Positions 26,138 to 34,982 of a stretch of DNA of 64,000 nucleotides are shown in pieces (the first letter of the stretch is position 1; each line of letters opens with the position of its first letter). The translations under genes and the position numbers were made by a program. The DNA comes from Goleter apudmare HA4340-LM2 (GTDB lineage Bacteria > Cyanobacteriota > Cyanobacteriia > Cyanobacteriales > Nostocaceae), in NCBI GenBank assembly GCA_019359495.1, contig JAHHHF010000093.1, forward strand, positions 1 to 64,000, read 5' to 3'. A model generated the notes under the pieces. That model made no database searches. It was given only the letters and a program-made list of their open reading frames with translations, and was not told the DNA's origin.

Positions 26138-26991
26138 TTCCAGGTTAATAGATTTTTCTTATAAGCCAAAATATTATATGATTTGACTCCACCTCAGACT
26201 GTGTGATTGCTTTTGATTGCAGAGAAAATCACAGTTTGAGGCAATGATTTTTTTGTTTGGCGTTTGCTGATCGGAGGTTTTTTAGTTACACCCTACTCTA
26301 AAACAAACTCATTACAACTTTAGCTTAAAATAGCAATGAATGTCCACCTCAGGGCGGTTTGCAAAGGCTATGGCGACTATTGTGGCGATCGCCTGTCCAT
26401 GTAGTTGGCAATTAACTTTTATTTATTTTGATAGTATTGGATGAATATAATTTATTACTACATAAAACTAAGCCCAGTGCCCTGGAATCATGGAAAATTA
26501 AACAATATAAGTGAGGTTGTTATGTATATTCACTAATACATATACTGAATAACAGTAACAAATTAGACTTAAAAAATATTATTTAAATGCCTGCTACCAC
26601 GACAAAGCTCAAACTGTACTGTTACTAACACCGAACTTCCCGATGTCATAATGCCAATTTTCAGCATATTCACGTATTAACAGACCGTCTGTAAATTCAC
26701 ATAATATCTGGCAAGCGAATACGGAAAATTGAAACTTAAATTCAACGGGAGGTTTTGTCGTGAAATAAAGACCAGCAAATCTTAAGTGGATTATTTTCCT
26801 ATAAATTTCGGCAAATAGACAAAGAAGACAAAGATGTTATGAGACGCGAAGCATATCGCGTCTTTATTTTCTCTAGAGTTCCTGCTGCACTGACAAAATG
26901 GTACAAAGTCAAATTATAGATGTAGCATCCATCCCTGAAAGCTGCTACTGTGGATTCTCGATCCTACAGTTGAGCATCAAGTGCTGAGTCA
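26138..26991. other. Long intergenic region between fur-like gene and crr6
   Basis: About 850 bp without a gene. The part next to the Fur-like start is A+T-rich (for example AAAATATTATATGATTT near 26167), as expected for an autoregulated Fur promoter, but no box can be proven. A hairpin with a T-rich tail at 26842-26869 is listed separately. No tRNA or known ncRNA was recognised. Confidence 0.45.
26842..26869 (+). terminator. Orphan terminator-like hairpin
   Basis: AGACGCGA (26842-26849) and TCGCGTCT (26856-26863) form an 8-bp perfect stem with a 6-base loop, followed by TTATTTT. No gene on the plus strand ends nearby, so it could end an unannotated small RNA, or be one of the genome's dispersed palindromes. 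Confidence 0.4.
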
Positions 26992-27465
26992 ATGACAATC
27001 ACGATCGCCATCAATACTGACTCCATTAACAATCTTGACCTGTCACCTGCATCAGAGGTGATTGAGCAATTGCTGCAAGAGGGAGCGATCGCATCCCATG
27101 AACAGCAGCTACAATTTGAGATCAACTATGCTCTAGAACCAGGTGATCCCAGGGAAATCTCAGAAGTTCCGGAGGTAAGGCTGTGGTTTTTGCGTTTAAA
27201 TGCTCGCTATCCCTGGCTACCATTTTTACTAGATTGGAAAGCTGGGGAATTTGCACGTTATACTGCCATGCTCGTACCGCACCAGTTTAGCGCCAAAGAA
27301 GGCATTCAATACAATCCAGAAGCTTTAGAAATATTTCTGATGCAAGAAATATTTATTTTGAGTGATTGGCTTAAACAGCAAAATATTCCCAGTCAATCAC
27401 GACTGAAATCAATGGCGCAAATGCTAGGTTATGAGTTAGAAGATGCCTTTTTTGCCATCTTGTAA
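26992..27465 (+). CDS. crr6: CRR6 family NdhI maturation factor
   Basis: A 157-residue soluble protein matching the cyanobacterial and chloroplast CRR6 family, needed to mature the NdhI subunit during assembly of the photosynthetic NDH-1 hydrophilic arm. Characteristic segments are EVPEVRLWFLRLNARYPWLP, FLLDWKAGEFARYTAMLVPH, GIQYNPEALEIF and SRLKSMAQMLGYELEDAFF. Length and start (MTITIAINTDSI) fit the family. It is a single gene; the convergent unknown gene ends 50 bases away. Confidence 0.85.
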   Translation: MTITIAINTDSINNLDLSPASEVIEQLLQEGAIASHEQQLQFEINYALEPGDPREISEVPEVRLWFLRLNARYPWLPFLLDWKAGEFARYTAMLVPHQFSAKEGIQYNPEALEIFLMQEIFILSDWLKQQNIPSQSRLKSMAQMLGYELEDAFFAIL

Positions 27466-27506
27466 AAAAACCGTTCGTAGTGAGTACTTTAATGATCGCT
27501 ACGAAC
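27464..27506 (-). terminator. Rho-independent-type terminator of the minus-strand gene
   Basis: On the minus strand GTTCGTAG (27506-27499) pairs perfectly with CTACGAAC (27480-27473) and is followed by GGTTTTTTT. It lies 10 bases after the stop of the gene at 27516-28277 and could also act weakly for crr6. Confidence 0.6.
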
Positions 27507-27515
27507 CTCTATCAT

Positions 27516-28277
27516 TTATCTCATGCGGCAGATTAAGCTTAAAGCAGTATTAAAAGCGTACTCGACAGCTTTCGATTTACTTGGTAGAGCCGACTGCCAT
27601 AGCCGATAATCGTTGTAAGCAAGAATTAAATTTGCTGTATCCTCAATCTGAGTTTTCTGCAATACATCATATTGAGCTGCTTCAAAGTCATTTACTGTAC
27701 CATTAATTTTTAAAATTTGTTGTGCAGCTTGAATAAAGCCATTTAACACTGCTTGCATATATTCTTTACCCGCACCTTCCAGAAAAATAGGTAAAGATTT
27801 AAATGCCTGCAATTCTTCTACAAGAATATTAGCAATTGCCCTGCCTGCTTCGCTATTCCAATCATCAGGAAGTTGTATATCTAGATATTTCGATTCATTA
27901 CCTTTATATTTGAGATATTCATTAATATTGAAAGTTAATTGAGCCAGTTTTTGCCCAGTTAATAAGTTATTGATAAGATTTATATCTGTATTAATAGATG
28001 AGTCACGAAATACTTTTTCTTCTCCTGATGGACAGGTATACACAAGATAAGTCCAGATCCCTGGATTACTATTTTCAAGTTTTTTAGCTTGATAGAAAGT
28101 TATCGTTCCGTCTTGTTCATCCTCATAGTAAGCGCCATAAATATTTGCAACCTCACAAAAATACATGCTCTGCAAGTGCATGATTTTATTCAAAAGACCT
28201 ATGATATGGTGTGGTTGACTGTCAATTTGAATGTAGCGTTTTTGACTTGTTATCAAAGTATGTAATCGAATTACCAT
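27516..28277 (-). CDS. Protein of unknown function, 253 residues
   Basis: Not recognised. It looks soluble, with mixed alpha and beta content: an N-terminal strand-rich half with many aromatic residues (YFCEVANIYGAYYEDE, WTYLVYTCPSGEEKVF) and a helical C-terminal half (AIANILVEELQAFKSLP, AAQQILKINGTV). There is no signal peptide, transmembrane helix or repeat. The open frame is long, A+T-rich like its flanks, and followed by a good terminator, which supports a real gene. The 1-kb repeat-rich gap upstream suggests it is transcribed alone. Confidence 0.7.
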   Translation of the reverse strand: MVIRLHTLITSQKRYIQIDSQPHHIIGLLNKIMHLQSMYFCEVANIYGAYYEDEQDGTITFYQAKKLENSNPGIWTYLVYTCPSGEEKVFRDSSINTDINLINNLLTGQKLAQLTFNINEYLKYKGNESKYLDIQLPDDWNSEAGRAIANILVEELQAFKSLPIFLEGAGKEYMQAVLNGFIQAAQQILKINGTVNDFEAAQYDVLQKTQIEDTANLILAYNDYRLWQSALPSKSKAVEYAFNTALSLICRMR

Positions 28278-29020
28278 TTATTTTTCCTTTTGATAAAAAA
28301 TATATTTACAGGGTATTCAATTGCCAAAAGTCAATAGGAAATTAAAGAAACCTAACATTTTGTGTTATGTCTACTCATAAGCTAATCACACCAGGTAATT
28401 TTGGTGACATACATCACTAAAAAGCCAAGTCTCTCCAGTCTGTGTTGCTGAAGTCGTTAATCTTTGTTTTAGCTCAAATCTCAGACGATGGTTAATTTAT
28501 TTAGTAACAAAACAACAAAATTTCTAACTCAATCCCAAATGCTCAAAGCCACTGCTCATTTTTAAGCATGGCAGAGTATGAGTTTACCTATCCCCAATCT
28601 CAATTAGTTGGGAGCAATGTATATCACCAGAGTAATCTTATTTATATTTTTCCCAAAATTTTATTAAAACTAATATTTTCAAGAAAGAAAAAAGCGTTTT
28701 TATTACAGTTACCATTCAGTCAGGATTTTGTGGCTTAGGATTGGATTTTAGATGACAGTAGCACCGAAACTGAAGACAAATTTATAGCTCTAGAAATTGT
28801 TTGTCAAGAACAATGAATCAATTCAAAATTTGTCTTGAAAAGTTGAGCCACTCCGTTGCTGAGAGAAGTTGCCGGGGAGATGTTCTTTCCGGCAAACTTC
28901 GGGGGGTTCCCCCCGTTGTAGGAAGTGGCATTCCTAGGTTGGGAAACCACGCCACTTGCTTCAAGTCTGGCGACCGAACACAGTGGCTCGACTTGAGAGA
29001 ACTGGCGTTGGGGTTTCTAC
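28278..29020. other. Repeat-rich intergenic region
   Basis: No gene. Bases 28831-28859 are identical to 19062-19090 and 28904-28924 match one arm of the 19093-19140 hairpin. Between them lies AAGTTGCCGG (28868-28877) with CCGGCAAACTT downstream, a short imperfect stem. Most of the remaining sequence is A+T-rich. Confidence 0.6.
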
Positions 29021-29124
29021 TAGTCTGTCAATTTTGTTTTGAGGGATTTTTGGTAGTGTGAGCGTCTCGCTCACGCGGGCAAGATGCCCGCACTACAATC
29101 CATCATTTTTATCTTGACAGACTA
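29021..29124. mobile_element. MITE-like element (TAGTCTGTCAA ends), 104-bp copy
   Basis: Terminal inverted repeats TAGTCTGTCAA (29021-29031) and TTGACAGACTA (29114-29124). The core has one palindrome GTGAGCGTCTCGCTCAC next to GCGGGCAAGATGCCCGC. Relative to the copy at 19230 it lies in inverse orientation and has a single core unit; the copy at 4015 has only the second palindrome. Confidence 0.75.
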
Positions 29125-29345
29125 CTACCTATCTTGGAAAACTGGGATTTTTGGAAGCAGTAAGGTTTTGAACCTAGTTTTTTCAAATAAAAGTAGCCCA
29201 CAAAACATAACTAAAGGCACAACTAAATAGTTGTGCCCCTAGGTAGGTAATGCCTGTATTTCACCCAATCACAGATATAGGTAAATCTTATAGGCGATAA
29301 ATGTAACCGACTTTGATATTTATGTACTCTCGAAAAACAAGGGGT

Positions 29346-30305
29346 CTAGCCACCCCAAATTTTCTGCAAAACTACTTGAGGTGAAATATCTGCTACTTTG
29401 TCCGTAGGGGATTTAATAGCTAAGAATTTTTCACTTTTTGGCAGTACCTTTGCTGGGTCTGTGGGGCCGAATAGGGCGATAGTATAGGTCTGCACCGCTA
29501 CACTCAATTGCAGGGGTACGCTGTCGGTAGTGAGGAACAAACTCGCGCCACCGATCATCGCCGCTAATTTACCAATATCATTAGGGGAAGTTACCCGAAT
29601 ATTGGCAGATGAATTTAAAAGCGATCGCGTGAATTCATCACCATCGGCTCCCCTAATAACCACTACAGGCAGATCGGGTTGCTTGTGTTGGAAATCTTGA
29701 ATAATTTGTTGCCAATTCTCCACAGGATAGATGTTATCCCGAGTTTTAACCTGGGATAATTGCCCAGAACTACCATTAATCAACACATAACCTGTTTCAT
29801 TCACCCCTAAACGTCTTTGTTCTTTCTGTGCCCACTCAATATCGGGTTTTGGTATGTTAACTGCCAACTCTGGCACAGGAGAATCAATACCGACTGCCTT
29901 TAGCAGTATGTGGTACGCGGCTGCCAAATACTGGGATGAGTTGAACTGCACAATGTGGGTGAGAAAAACAGAACCCTTACCTTTGTAGCCAATGCGTCTG
30001 GGAATTCCTGTTAACCATAGCAACAGGCTCACTAACCAGCTTTGCCCAAGAGCAATAGCGACATCATATTCCCGATCACGAATGGAACCCACTAGGTTGC
30101 CCCAATCGGCTAGACTATTACGGTCTTTGAAATCAAAGGTCAGTACCTCATTAACTGACTTACTCACCCGGTAGGCAGCCTTTGACCGGGGTTCTACTAC
30201 GACATCTATCTGAGCGTTGGGGTAATAGCGCTTCAGATCATCTAGTGTCGGAAATAAGAGGATTTGTTCGCCAATTCCGCCAGGTACAAGGGCTACTACT
30301 CGCAT
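29346..30305 (-). CDS. Glycosyltransferase family 9 (heptosyltransferase-like)
   Basis: A 319-residue GT-B enzyme of family 9. It begins MRVVALVPGGIGEQILLFPTL, the family's typical glycine-rich first strand, and the C-terminal donor-binding half contains VVVIRGADGD, IGGASLFLTTDSVPLQLSVA and ALFGPTDPAKVLP. Family members transfer heptose or other sugars to lipopolysaccharide-type acceptors at the inner membrane; many cyanobacterial members have unknown donors. There is no neighbouring LPS gene. Length is slightly short but complete. Confidence 0.85.
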   Translation of the reverse strand: MRVVALVPGGIGEQILLFPTLDDLKRYYPNAQIDVVVEPRSKAAYRVSKSVNEVLTFDFKDRNSLADWGNLVGSIRDREYDVAIALGQSWLVSLLLWLTGIPRRIGYKGKGSVFLTHIVQFNSSQYLAAAYHILLKAVGIDSPVPELAVNIPKPDIEWAQKEQRRLGVNETGYVLINGSSGQLSQVKTRDNIYPVENWQQIIQDFQHKQPDLPVVVIRGADGDEFTRSLLNSSANIRVTSPNDIGKLAAMIGGASLFLTTDSVPLQLSVAVQTYTIALFGPTDPAKVLPKSEKFLAIKSPTDKVADISPQVVLQKIWGG

Positions 30306-30669
30306 AATATTTATTGACGCTTACTCGCTCCCTATTTTAGGGGAATATAGGTATGCCCCTCCGGGGAATTCAAAATTCGTCTTTAAAAGTTTTCTAGGTT
30401 GGGAAATTCCTCCGGATACGGCAGTCAACTCGGTGGTTCATACCGCACATGTGGCCGCGCTCACCGCCTACAGAACTTTTGTCTTCTCTACGAGAGGCTG
30501 CGCCCTAAGCGTAGCTATGCCACAGGCTTTACGACACGCTACGCGTAGCTTGCCTCACCGCAGGAGTACGCAAAATTCAAAATTCAAAATTCAAAATTCA
30601 CTCATTTTGAATTCATAATTTGGAAGTTAGGGAATAAAGACAGTCCCTAGTTAGAAATTGAGGAATGCT
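30306..30669. other. Divergent intergenic region with AAAATTC heptamers
   Basis: Gap between GT9 and ispD. It contains GC-rich repeat DNA (30420-30560) with short inverted words such as CGCTACGCGTAGC and four perfect heptamers CAAAATT at 30571-30598. No gene is seen; open frames here have no family features. Confidence 0.55.
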
Positions 30670-31353
30670 GTGTATCTACTAATTCCAGCTGCGGGTATAG
30701 GAAAAAGAATGGGGAGCGATCGCAATAAACTCCTCCTGACAGTGCGATCGCAGCCAATTATTACTTGGACTCTCAAAGCCGCATCTGCGGCCAGGGCAAT
30801 TTCCTGGATTGGGATTATTTCCCAGCCTACTGATTGGGATGACTTAAAGACGATTCTCGCGGACTTAAAGCTGAGTAAACCAGTGGAATTAATTCGTGGC
30901 GGCTCCACCCGCCAAGAGTCAGTTTACAATGGCTTGCAGGCGCTGCCAGCCGCCGCAGAGCAAGTGTTGATTCATGATGGAGCTAGATGTTTAGCTACGC
31001 CGGATTTACTCAACTCCTGCGCCCAAGCGATTCAGCACTGTTCTGGATTAATTGCGGCTGTACCCGTCAAAGATACCATCAAAGTAGTTGATGCCAATGG
31101 CATAATTCAAAGTACGCCCGATAGGAGACAACTTTGGGCAGCGCAAACTCCCCAAGGATTTAATGTGAAGTTATTGAAACAGTGCCACGCTGAAGGTGTT
31201 CGTCAGGGTTGGAAAGTAACTGACGATGCAGCTTTATTTGAAAAGTGTGGCATCCCAGTTCAAATCGTTGCAGGAGAGGAGACAAATTTAAAAGTCACCA
31301 CCCCCCAAGACTTAGCGATCGCCGAATTTATCCTCAAAACCAGAGGATTTTAG
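30670..31353 (+). CDS. ispD: 2-C-methyl-D-erythritol 4-phosphate cytidylyltransferase
   Basis: Third step of the MEP isoprenoid pathway: CTP plus MEP gives CDP-ME. About 227 residues. It starts with the nucleotide-binding loop PAAGIGKRMGSDRNKLLL and contains VLIHDGARCLATPDLL, AAVPVKDTIKVV, LWAAQTPQGFN, TDDAALFEKCG and EETNLKVTTPQDLAIAE, all IspD signatures. The start is probably GTG at 30670, with GAGGAA five bases upstream giving MYLLIPAAG; a TTG at 30658 is in frame but overlaps the ribosome-binding site. No ATG is available in frame. The stop is followed at once by a 29-base palindrome. Confidence 0.93.
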   Translation: MYLLIPAAGIGKRMGSDRNKLLLTVRSQPIITWTLKAASAARAISWIGIISQPTDWDDLKTILADLKLSKPVELIRGGSTRQESVYNGLQALPAAAEQVLIHDGARCLATPDLLNSCAQAIQHCSGLIAAVPVKDTIKVVDANGIIQSTPDRRQLWAAQTPQGFNVKLLKQCHAEGVRQGWKVTDDAALFEKCGIPVQIVAGEETNLKVTTPQDLAIAEFILKTRGF

Positions 31354-31355
31354 GA

Positions 31356-31498
31356 GTAGAGACGTTGCAGTGCAACGTCTCTACATGCCCATTAATCTTG
31401 ACATTTTCAGGTAATTATGATAAATTCCCACACACAATGTTACCTGTCCTTTGTCAGGTGTCAATTGTCTAATGACAAACGACCAATGACCAATGACT
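31356..31498. repeat. Palindrome and STRR heptamers between ispD and scpB
   Basis: GTAGAGACGTTGCA (31356-31369) and TGCAACGTCTCTAC (31371-31384) are perfect 14-base arms around one base, the longest copy of this palindrome in the window, starting two bases after the ispD stop. Heptamers AATGACA, AACGACC, AATGACC, AATGACT follow at 31471-31498, ending nine bases before the scpB ATG. Confidence 0.75.
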
Positions 31499-31507
31499 CT
31501 TCACTAA

Positions 31508-32038
31508 ATGACTACAGCCACAGCGACGAAGATAGAAGCAATTCTCTATTTAAAGGGTAAGCCCTTGTCGCTCGGCGAAATCGCCGAGTATGCCGCGTGC
31601 GATCGCGCCACCGTTGAAGAAAGCATAATTGAACTGATTGATGACTATGCCCATCGAGACAGTGCCCTAGAAGTCGTAGAAACTCCAAATGGTTATAGTT
31701 TGCAACTACGGTCAGATTTTCATGACTTAGTGCAAACATTGATTCCCGTAGAATTGGGATTAGGGGCATTGCGAACTTTAGCAGCGATCGCGCTCAATAG
31801 CCCCATACTCCAAAGCGACTTGATTAACCTGCGCGGTTCTGGAGTGTATCAACATGTCCCAGAACTTGTAGAACTTGGTTTTGTTCGCAAACGGCGAGAC
31901 AATGACTCTCGCTCATATTCGCTACAAATTACCCCCAAATTTCATCAGTATTTTCAAATCGAACAACTTCCCCAAATATTGGCTACCAGCCAGAAGGAAG
32001 AACAACTGGAACTGGATCTAGAATTGGAAGCAAAATAA
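31508..32038 (+). CDS. scpB: Segregation and condensation protein B
   Basis: Non-SMC subunit of the bacterial condensin complex, acting with SMC and ScpA on the chromosome. The 176-residue protein shows the two winged-helix domains of ScpB: KIEAILYLKGKPLSLGEIAE at the start, ESIIELIDDY, then the second winged helix with LRTLAAIALNSPILQSDL and INLRGSGVYQHVPELVELGF. It is somewhat short with an acidic C-terminal tail (QLELDLELEAK). scpA is not in the window. A heptamer repeat array lies directly upstream, so the promoter may overlap it. Confidence 0.85.
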   Translation: MTTATATKIEAILYLKGKPLSLGEIAEYAACDRATVEESIIELIDDYAHRDSALEVVETPNGYSLQLRSDFHDLVQTLIPVELGLGALRTLAAIALNSPILQSDLINLRGSGVYQHVPELVELGFVRKRRDNDSRSYSLQITPKFHQYFQIEQLPQILATSQKEEQLELDLELEAK

Positions 32039-32190
32039 AGGCATAGGTAAAAACCCAGCCGTGCTAAGTCTCTACGTCTCCTCCCCTGCAACCTTGTTGC
32101 TCATCTTCACGGCTTATACCTGTGGAAAATGCATTACTCTTGTACTATGGTTTAGAGTAGAATTAGCAACCAAGCTAAGAAAAACTGCCA

Positions 32191-32535
32191 ATGGTTTTTG
32201 ATCCCGACTTTTTGAATGACAACTCTGAGGAACACACCAATCAACTTCTGAACGACCACTTTGAGGAACAACCAAATCCGTTGCTCAAGTATCTACAGCA
32301 CCAGTCGCCGGAAGTTTTAGCCCGTGTCGCCCAGTCCGTTAGTCCCGAAATTAAACAAATAATTTCGCAAAACGTCCAAGGGCTAGTGGGAATGTTACCC
32401 GCAGAAAATTTCAACGTGCAAATTACAACAGACAGGGATAACCTAGCGGGCCTTTTGGCGTCAGCGATGATGACGGGGTATTTCTTACGCCAGATGGAAC
32501 AAAGGATGCATTTAGAGCATTTGTCGAGTCAATAG
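32191..32535 (+). CDS. DUF760 protein
   Basis: A 114-residue protein matching the DUF760 family found in cyanobacteria and plastid-bearing eukaryotes; plant members are nuclear-encoded plastid proteins, one linked to the Clp protease. Key segments are NPLLKYLQHQSPEVLARVAQ, QIISQNVQGLVGMLP and SAMMTGYFLRQMEQRM. It is soluble and mostly helical. The molecular role in cyanobacteria is not established. It is convergent with the HhoA-type protease gene, with only 23 bases between the stops. Confidence 0.8.
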   Translation: MVFDPDFLNDNSEEHTNQLLNDHFEEQPNPLLKYLQHQSPEVLARVAQSVSPEIKQIISQNVQGLVGMLPAENFNVQITTDRDNLAGLLASAMMTGYFLRQMEQRMHLEHLSSQ

Positions 32536-32558
32536 TCAACAAGCAAAAATTCAGGTGA

Positions 32559-33773
32559 CTATTTCTTCTGAGGATAAACCCCTGACTGGATATTGAAGGT
32601 TTGAGTTTTACCGTTCCGGTCAACCTCGACTGCTAAAACATCACCCACTGAGCTAGATTCAACTATCTTTTGGACTTGGGCTGCGGTTCTGACTTGCTTA
32701 CCGTTAATTTTTTGAATTACATCTCCCGGAAGCAGTCCTGCCCGTTTTGCTGGTGAATTTTCTAGCACACCTTTAATCACAATGCCAACATCCTGCTGAA
32801 TGTTGAGCTGATTTTCTTGATTGATTTGTTGTTTTTTCGTTGGAGATAGGTCTGTCATTTCGATCCCCAAGAAAGGGTGTTGTACACGCCCTTTGGTAAA
32901 TAGTTCATTCGCAATCCGGGCGGCGGTTTCTATGGGGATAGCAAAACCCAATCCTTGAGCATCGGCGCGGATGGCAGTGTTCACACCAATCACTTCCCCT
33001 TGAGCATTTAACAACGGGCCACCGGAGTTACCAGGATTAATTGCAGCATCGGTTTGGATGAAACTGACTCGTTTCTCAGGCACACCGACTTGGGCACTGG
33101 TGCGATCAGTAGCGCTAATAATGCCAATAGTGACGGTATTATCCAAACCTAGAGGATTACCAATAGCGATCGCCCACTGTCCGGGAATCAAGTTTTGGGA
33201 ATTGCCCAATTTCACCGTGGGCAATTTACTAGCTTTAATTTTGACTACTGCTACATCAGTAACAGCATCAACTCCCAAGACTTTCCCCTCAAAAGTTCGA
33301 CCATCTTTGAGGGTAACTTGCACTGTATCAGTATCTGCAACTACATGAGCGTTAGTCAGTAATTCTCCATTAGCACTCAAAATAAATCCTGACCCCGTAC
33401 CTCTTTCAATTCGTTCATTGGGAATTGGTTGCTCATTCTCGCCAAAGAATCGGCGCAACAGAGGATTTTTCAAAGCGTCAGATATGGGATTAGCCACTTT
33501 GCGTGTAGCATTAATTCTAACTACTGCCGGGCCGACTTTTTGCACAGCCGTGGCAATAAAATTCACGTTATCACCACCAGTAGCTCCAATTGTCCCACTC
33601 ACAGAATTAGGAGCTACAGACTCTGGCGGTAAAGCCACAGTGACATTTCTTAATTGCCGAAAAGAGTAGTGTTGCGGCAAAAGATAGCGACTACCCAACA
33701 AACCTGCACCGCCGCCAAACACTAGTAAAGATAGATAAACGGCCAGTTGCTTTAAAGATAACTTCATAATCAT
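32559..33773 (-). CDS. HhoA/DegP-type trypsin-like serine protease with PDZ domain
   Basis: Envelope quality-control protease of the Deg/HtrA family (cyanobacterial HhoA, HhoB, HtrA group). Start ATG at 33773, giving about 404 residues: an N-terminal hydrophobic signal/anchor (LKQLAVYLSLLVFGGGAGLL), a chymotrypsin-like domain with catalytic His in LLTNAHVVAD, Asp in VTDVAVVKI and Ser in NPGNSGGPLL, then one PDZ domain (ENSPAKRAGLLPGDVIQKING). The periplasm or outer face of the plasma membrane is the likely location. Which of the three cyanobacterial paralogues it is cannot be decided. The extra TTG-initiated six residues upstream are unlikely. Confidence 0.9.
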   Translation of the reverse strand: MIMKLSLKQLAVYLSLLVFGGGAGLLGSRYLLPQHYSFRQLRNVTVALPPESVAPNSVSGTIGATGGDNVNFIATAVQKVGPAVVRINATRKVANPISDALKNPLLRRFFGENEQPIPNERIERGTGSGFILSANGELLTNAHVVADTDTVQVTLKDGRTFEGKVLGVDAVTDVAVVKIKASKLPTVKLGNSQNLIPGQWAIAIGNPLGLDNTVTIGIISATDRTSAQVGVPEKRVSFIQTDAAINPGNSGGPLLNAQGEVIGVNTAIRADAQGLGFAIPIETAARIANELFTKGRVQHPFLGIEMTDLSPTKKQQINQENQLNIQQDVGIVIKGVLENSPAKRAGLLPGDVIQKINGKQVRTAAQVQKIVESSSVGDVLAVEVDRNGKTQTFNIQSGVYPQKK

Positions 33774-34041
33774 TTTACTCAAGGACAGCAATGCAGTTGC
33801 TAATTTCTTAGTTTAGTCAAGCAAACAGCAACTGGATAGATCAATTTTTGAGAAACCAGTTATTCGTCATTTGTCAAGAATCCAGAATCAAGAGGCATTG
33901 GCGTTCAAGAGTAATTATCCCCATGCCCAATGACGCCAGTTCGCTTAAGTCGGGAAACCCGCCCACGCAACTGGCTCCCCAATGCCCAATCTTGAATTTC
34001 AAATCTAAAATCTATAGTTATTGCTCTCTTCACGGTTAGAC

Positions 34042-34935
34042 ATGACTTTTCCCTATCGTCTGGTGTTTCTCTGTAGTTTAATCAGTTCCTTGGGGCTAGT
34101 ATCCATACTCCCAAAGTCAGAAAGCGTGAATGCTGCTGTAGGGAGTTGCCCGACTCCGGCTTTATCGCGCTTCCGGCGTCACATAGTTGCTCGTGGTGAA
34201 ACCTTGGAGAGTATAGCGCAGCGCTATAATCTGATTCCTGCCACCATTATCGGCATGAATCCGGCTGTCAAGAATGGTACAGTTACCGTTGGTAGCGAAC
34301 TTCAGATTCCTCCCTACAATGGGATTGTTGTGGAAGTGCCGCGCGGTCAAACTTGGCGGCAAGTAGCAACAGCATATAAAGTCCGCGCTGATGCCTTGTT
34401 TGAGGTGAATGGCTGCCAGTCAGACCCCAGAATCGTATTTATTCCAGGGGTAAATTGGTCGCCAAATGGCTCCTTAACTAAGTCTCCCACCGCCACCCCT
34501 ATTGATACAGAGGCGAGTCCTACGTCGCTAACTGGATATCCCTTGTCGGAGGTCAGTACTGTGACTTTGCCTTATGGCTGGCAAATTAATTCCACCACTG
34601 GTGATGTATTTTTCCATAGTGGCATCGATTTATCAGTAGCGTTGGGTACACATGTACAAGCGATCGCTTCCGGAACTGTAGTCTTTGCCAATGAGCAAGG
34701 CAGTTATGGCAATTTAGTCATCATTAACCACAGTGGCGGACGCCAAACTCGTTATGCTCAACTTGACAGTATTAAAGTTACGGTCGGTCAGCAAGTCCAA
34801 CAAGGTGATGTAATAGGAGCCGTAGGCACTAGTGGACAGCCCAGTTCTAGTCAACCGCATCTTCATTTTGAAGTCCGTTCCAGCTCATCCCTAGGCTGGG
34901 TAGCAGAAGATCCGAAAAGTCATCTGACCAAATAA
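34042..34935 (+). CDS. LysM and M23 family peptidoglycan endopeptidase
   Basis: Secreted zinc endopeptidase expected to cut peptidoglycan cross-bridges. Start ATG at 34042 (MTFPYRLVF) gives about 297 residues with a signal peptide ending near residue 35. A LysM motif (HIVARGETLESIAQRYNLIP) lies about 50-95 and a second LysM-like segment (VPRGQTWRQVATAYKVRAD) follows. The M23 domain occupies about 180-295 with zinc ligands FHSGID and PHLHFEV and the usual GNLVIINHSGG and GDVIGAVGTSG segments. The four metal and catalytic positions are present, so it should be active. It could function in septal wall remodelling of filaments, which is inference. Confidence 0.9.
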   Translation: MTFPYRLVFLCSLISSLGLVSILPKSESVNAAVGSCPTPALSRFRRHIVARGETLESIAQRYNLIPATIIGMNPAVKNGTVTVGSELQIPPYNGIVVEVPRGQTWRQVATAYKVRADALFEVNGCQSDPRIVFIPGVNWSPNGSLTKSPTATPIDTEASPTSLTGYPLSEVSTVTLPYGWQINSTTGDVFFHSGIDLSVALGTHVQAIASGTVVFANEQGSYGNLVIINHSGGRQTRYAQLDSIKVTVGQQVQQGDVIGAVGTSGQPSSSQPHLHFEVRSSSSLGWVAEDPKSHLTK

Positions 34936-34982
34936 GATTAAGACGCAGGGAATTACTCAGCGAAACTCTGCGTTCCTTTACA

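Noticed and set aside
28801-29061. Open frame of 86 codons
   Set aside because: Covers dispersed repeats and MITE DNA; no family features.
30433-30618. Open frame upstream of ispD
   Set aside because: Made of repeat DNA and heptamers; no support.
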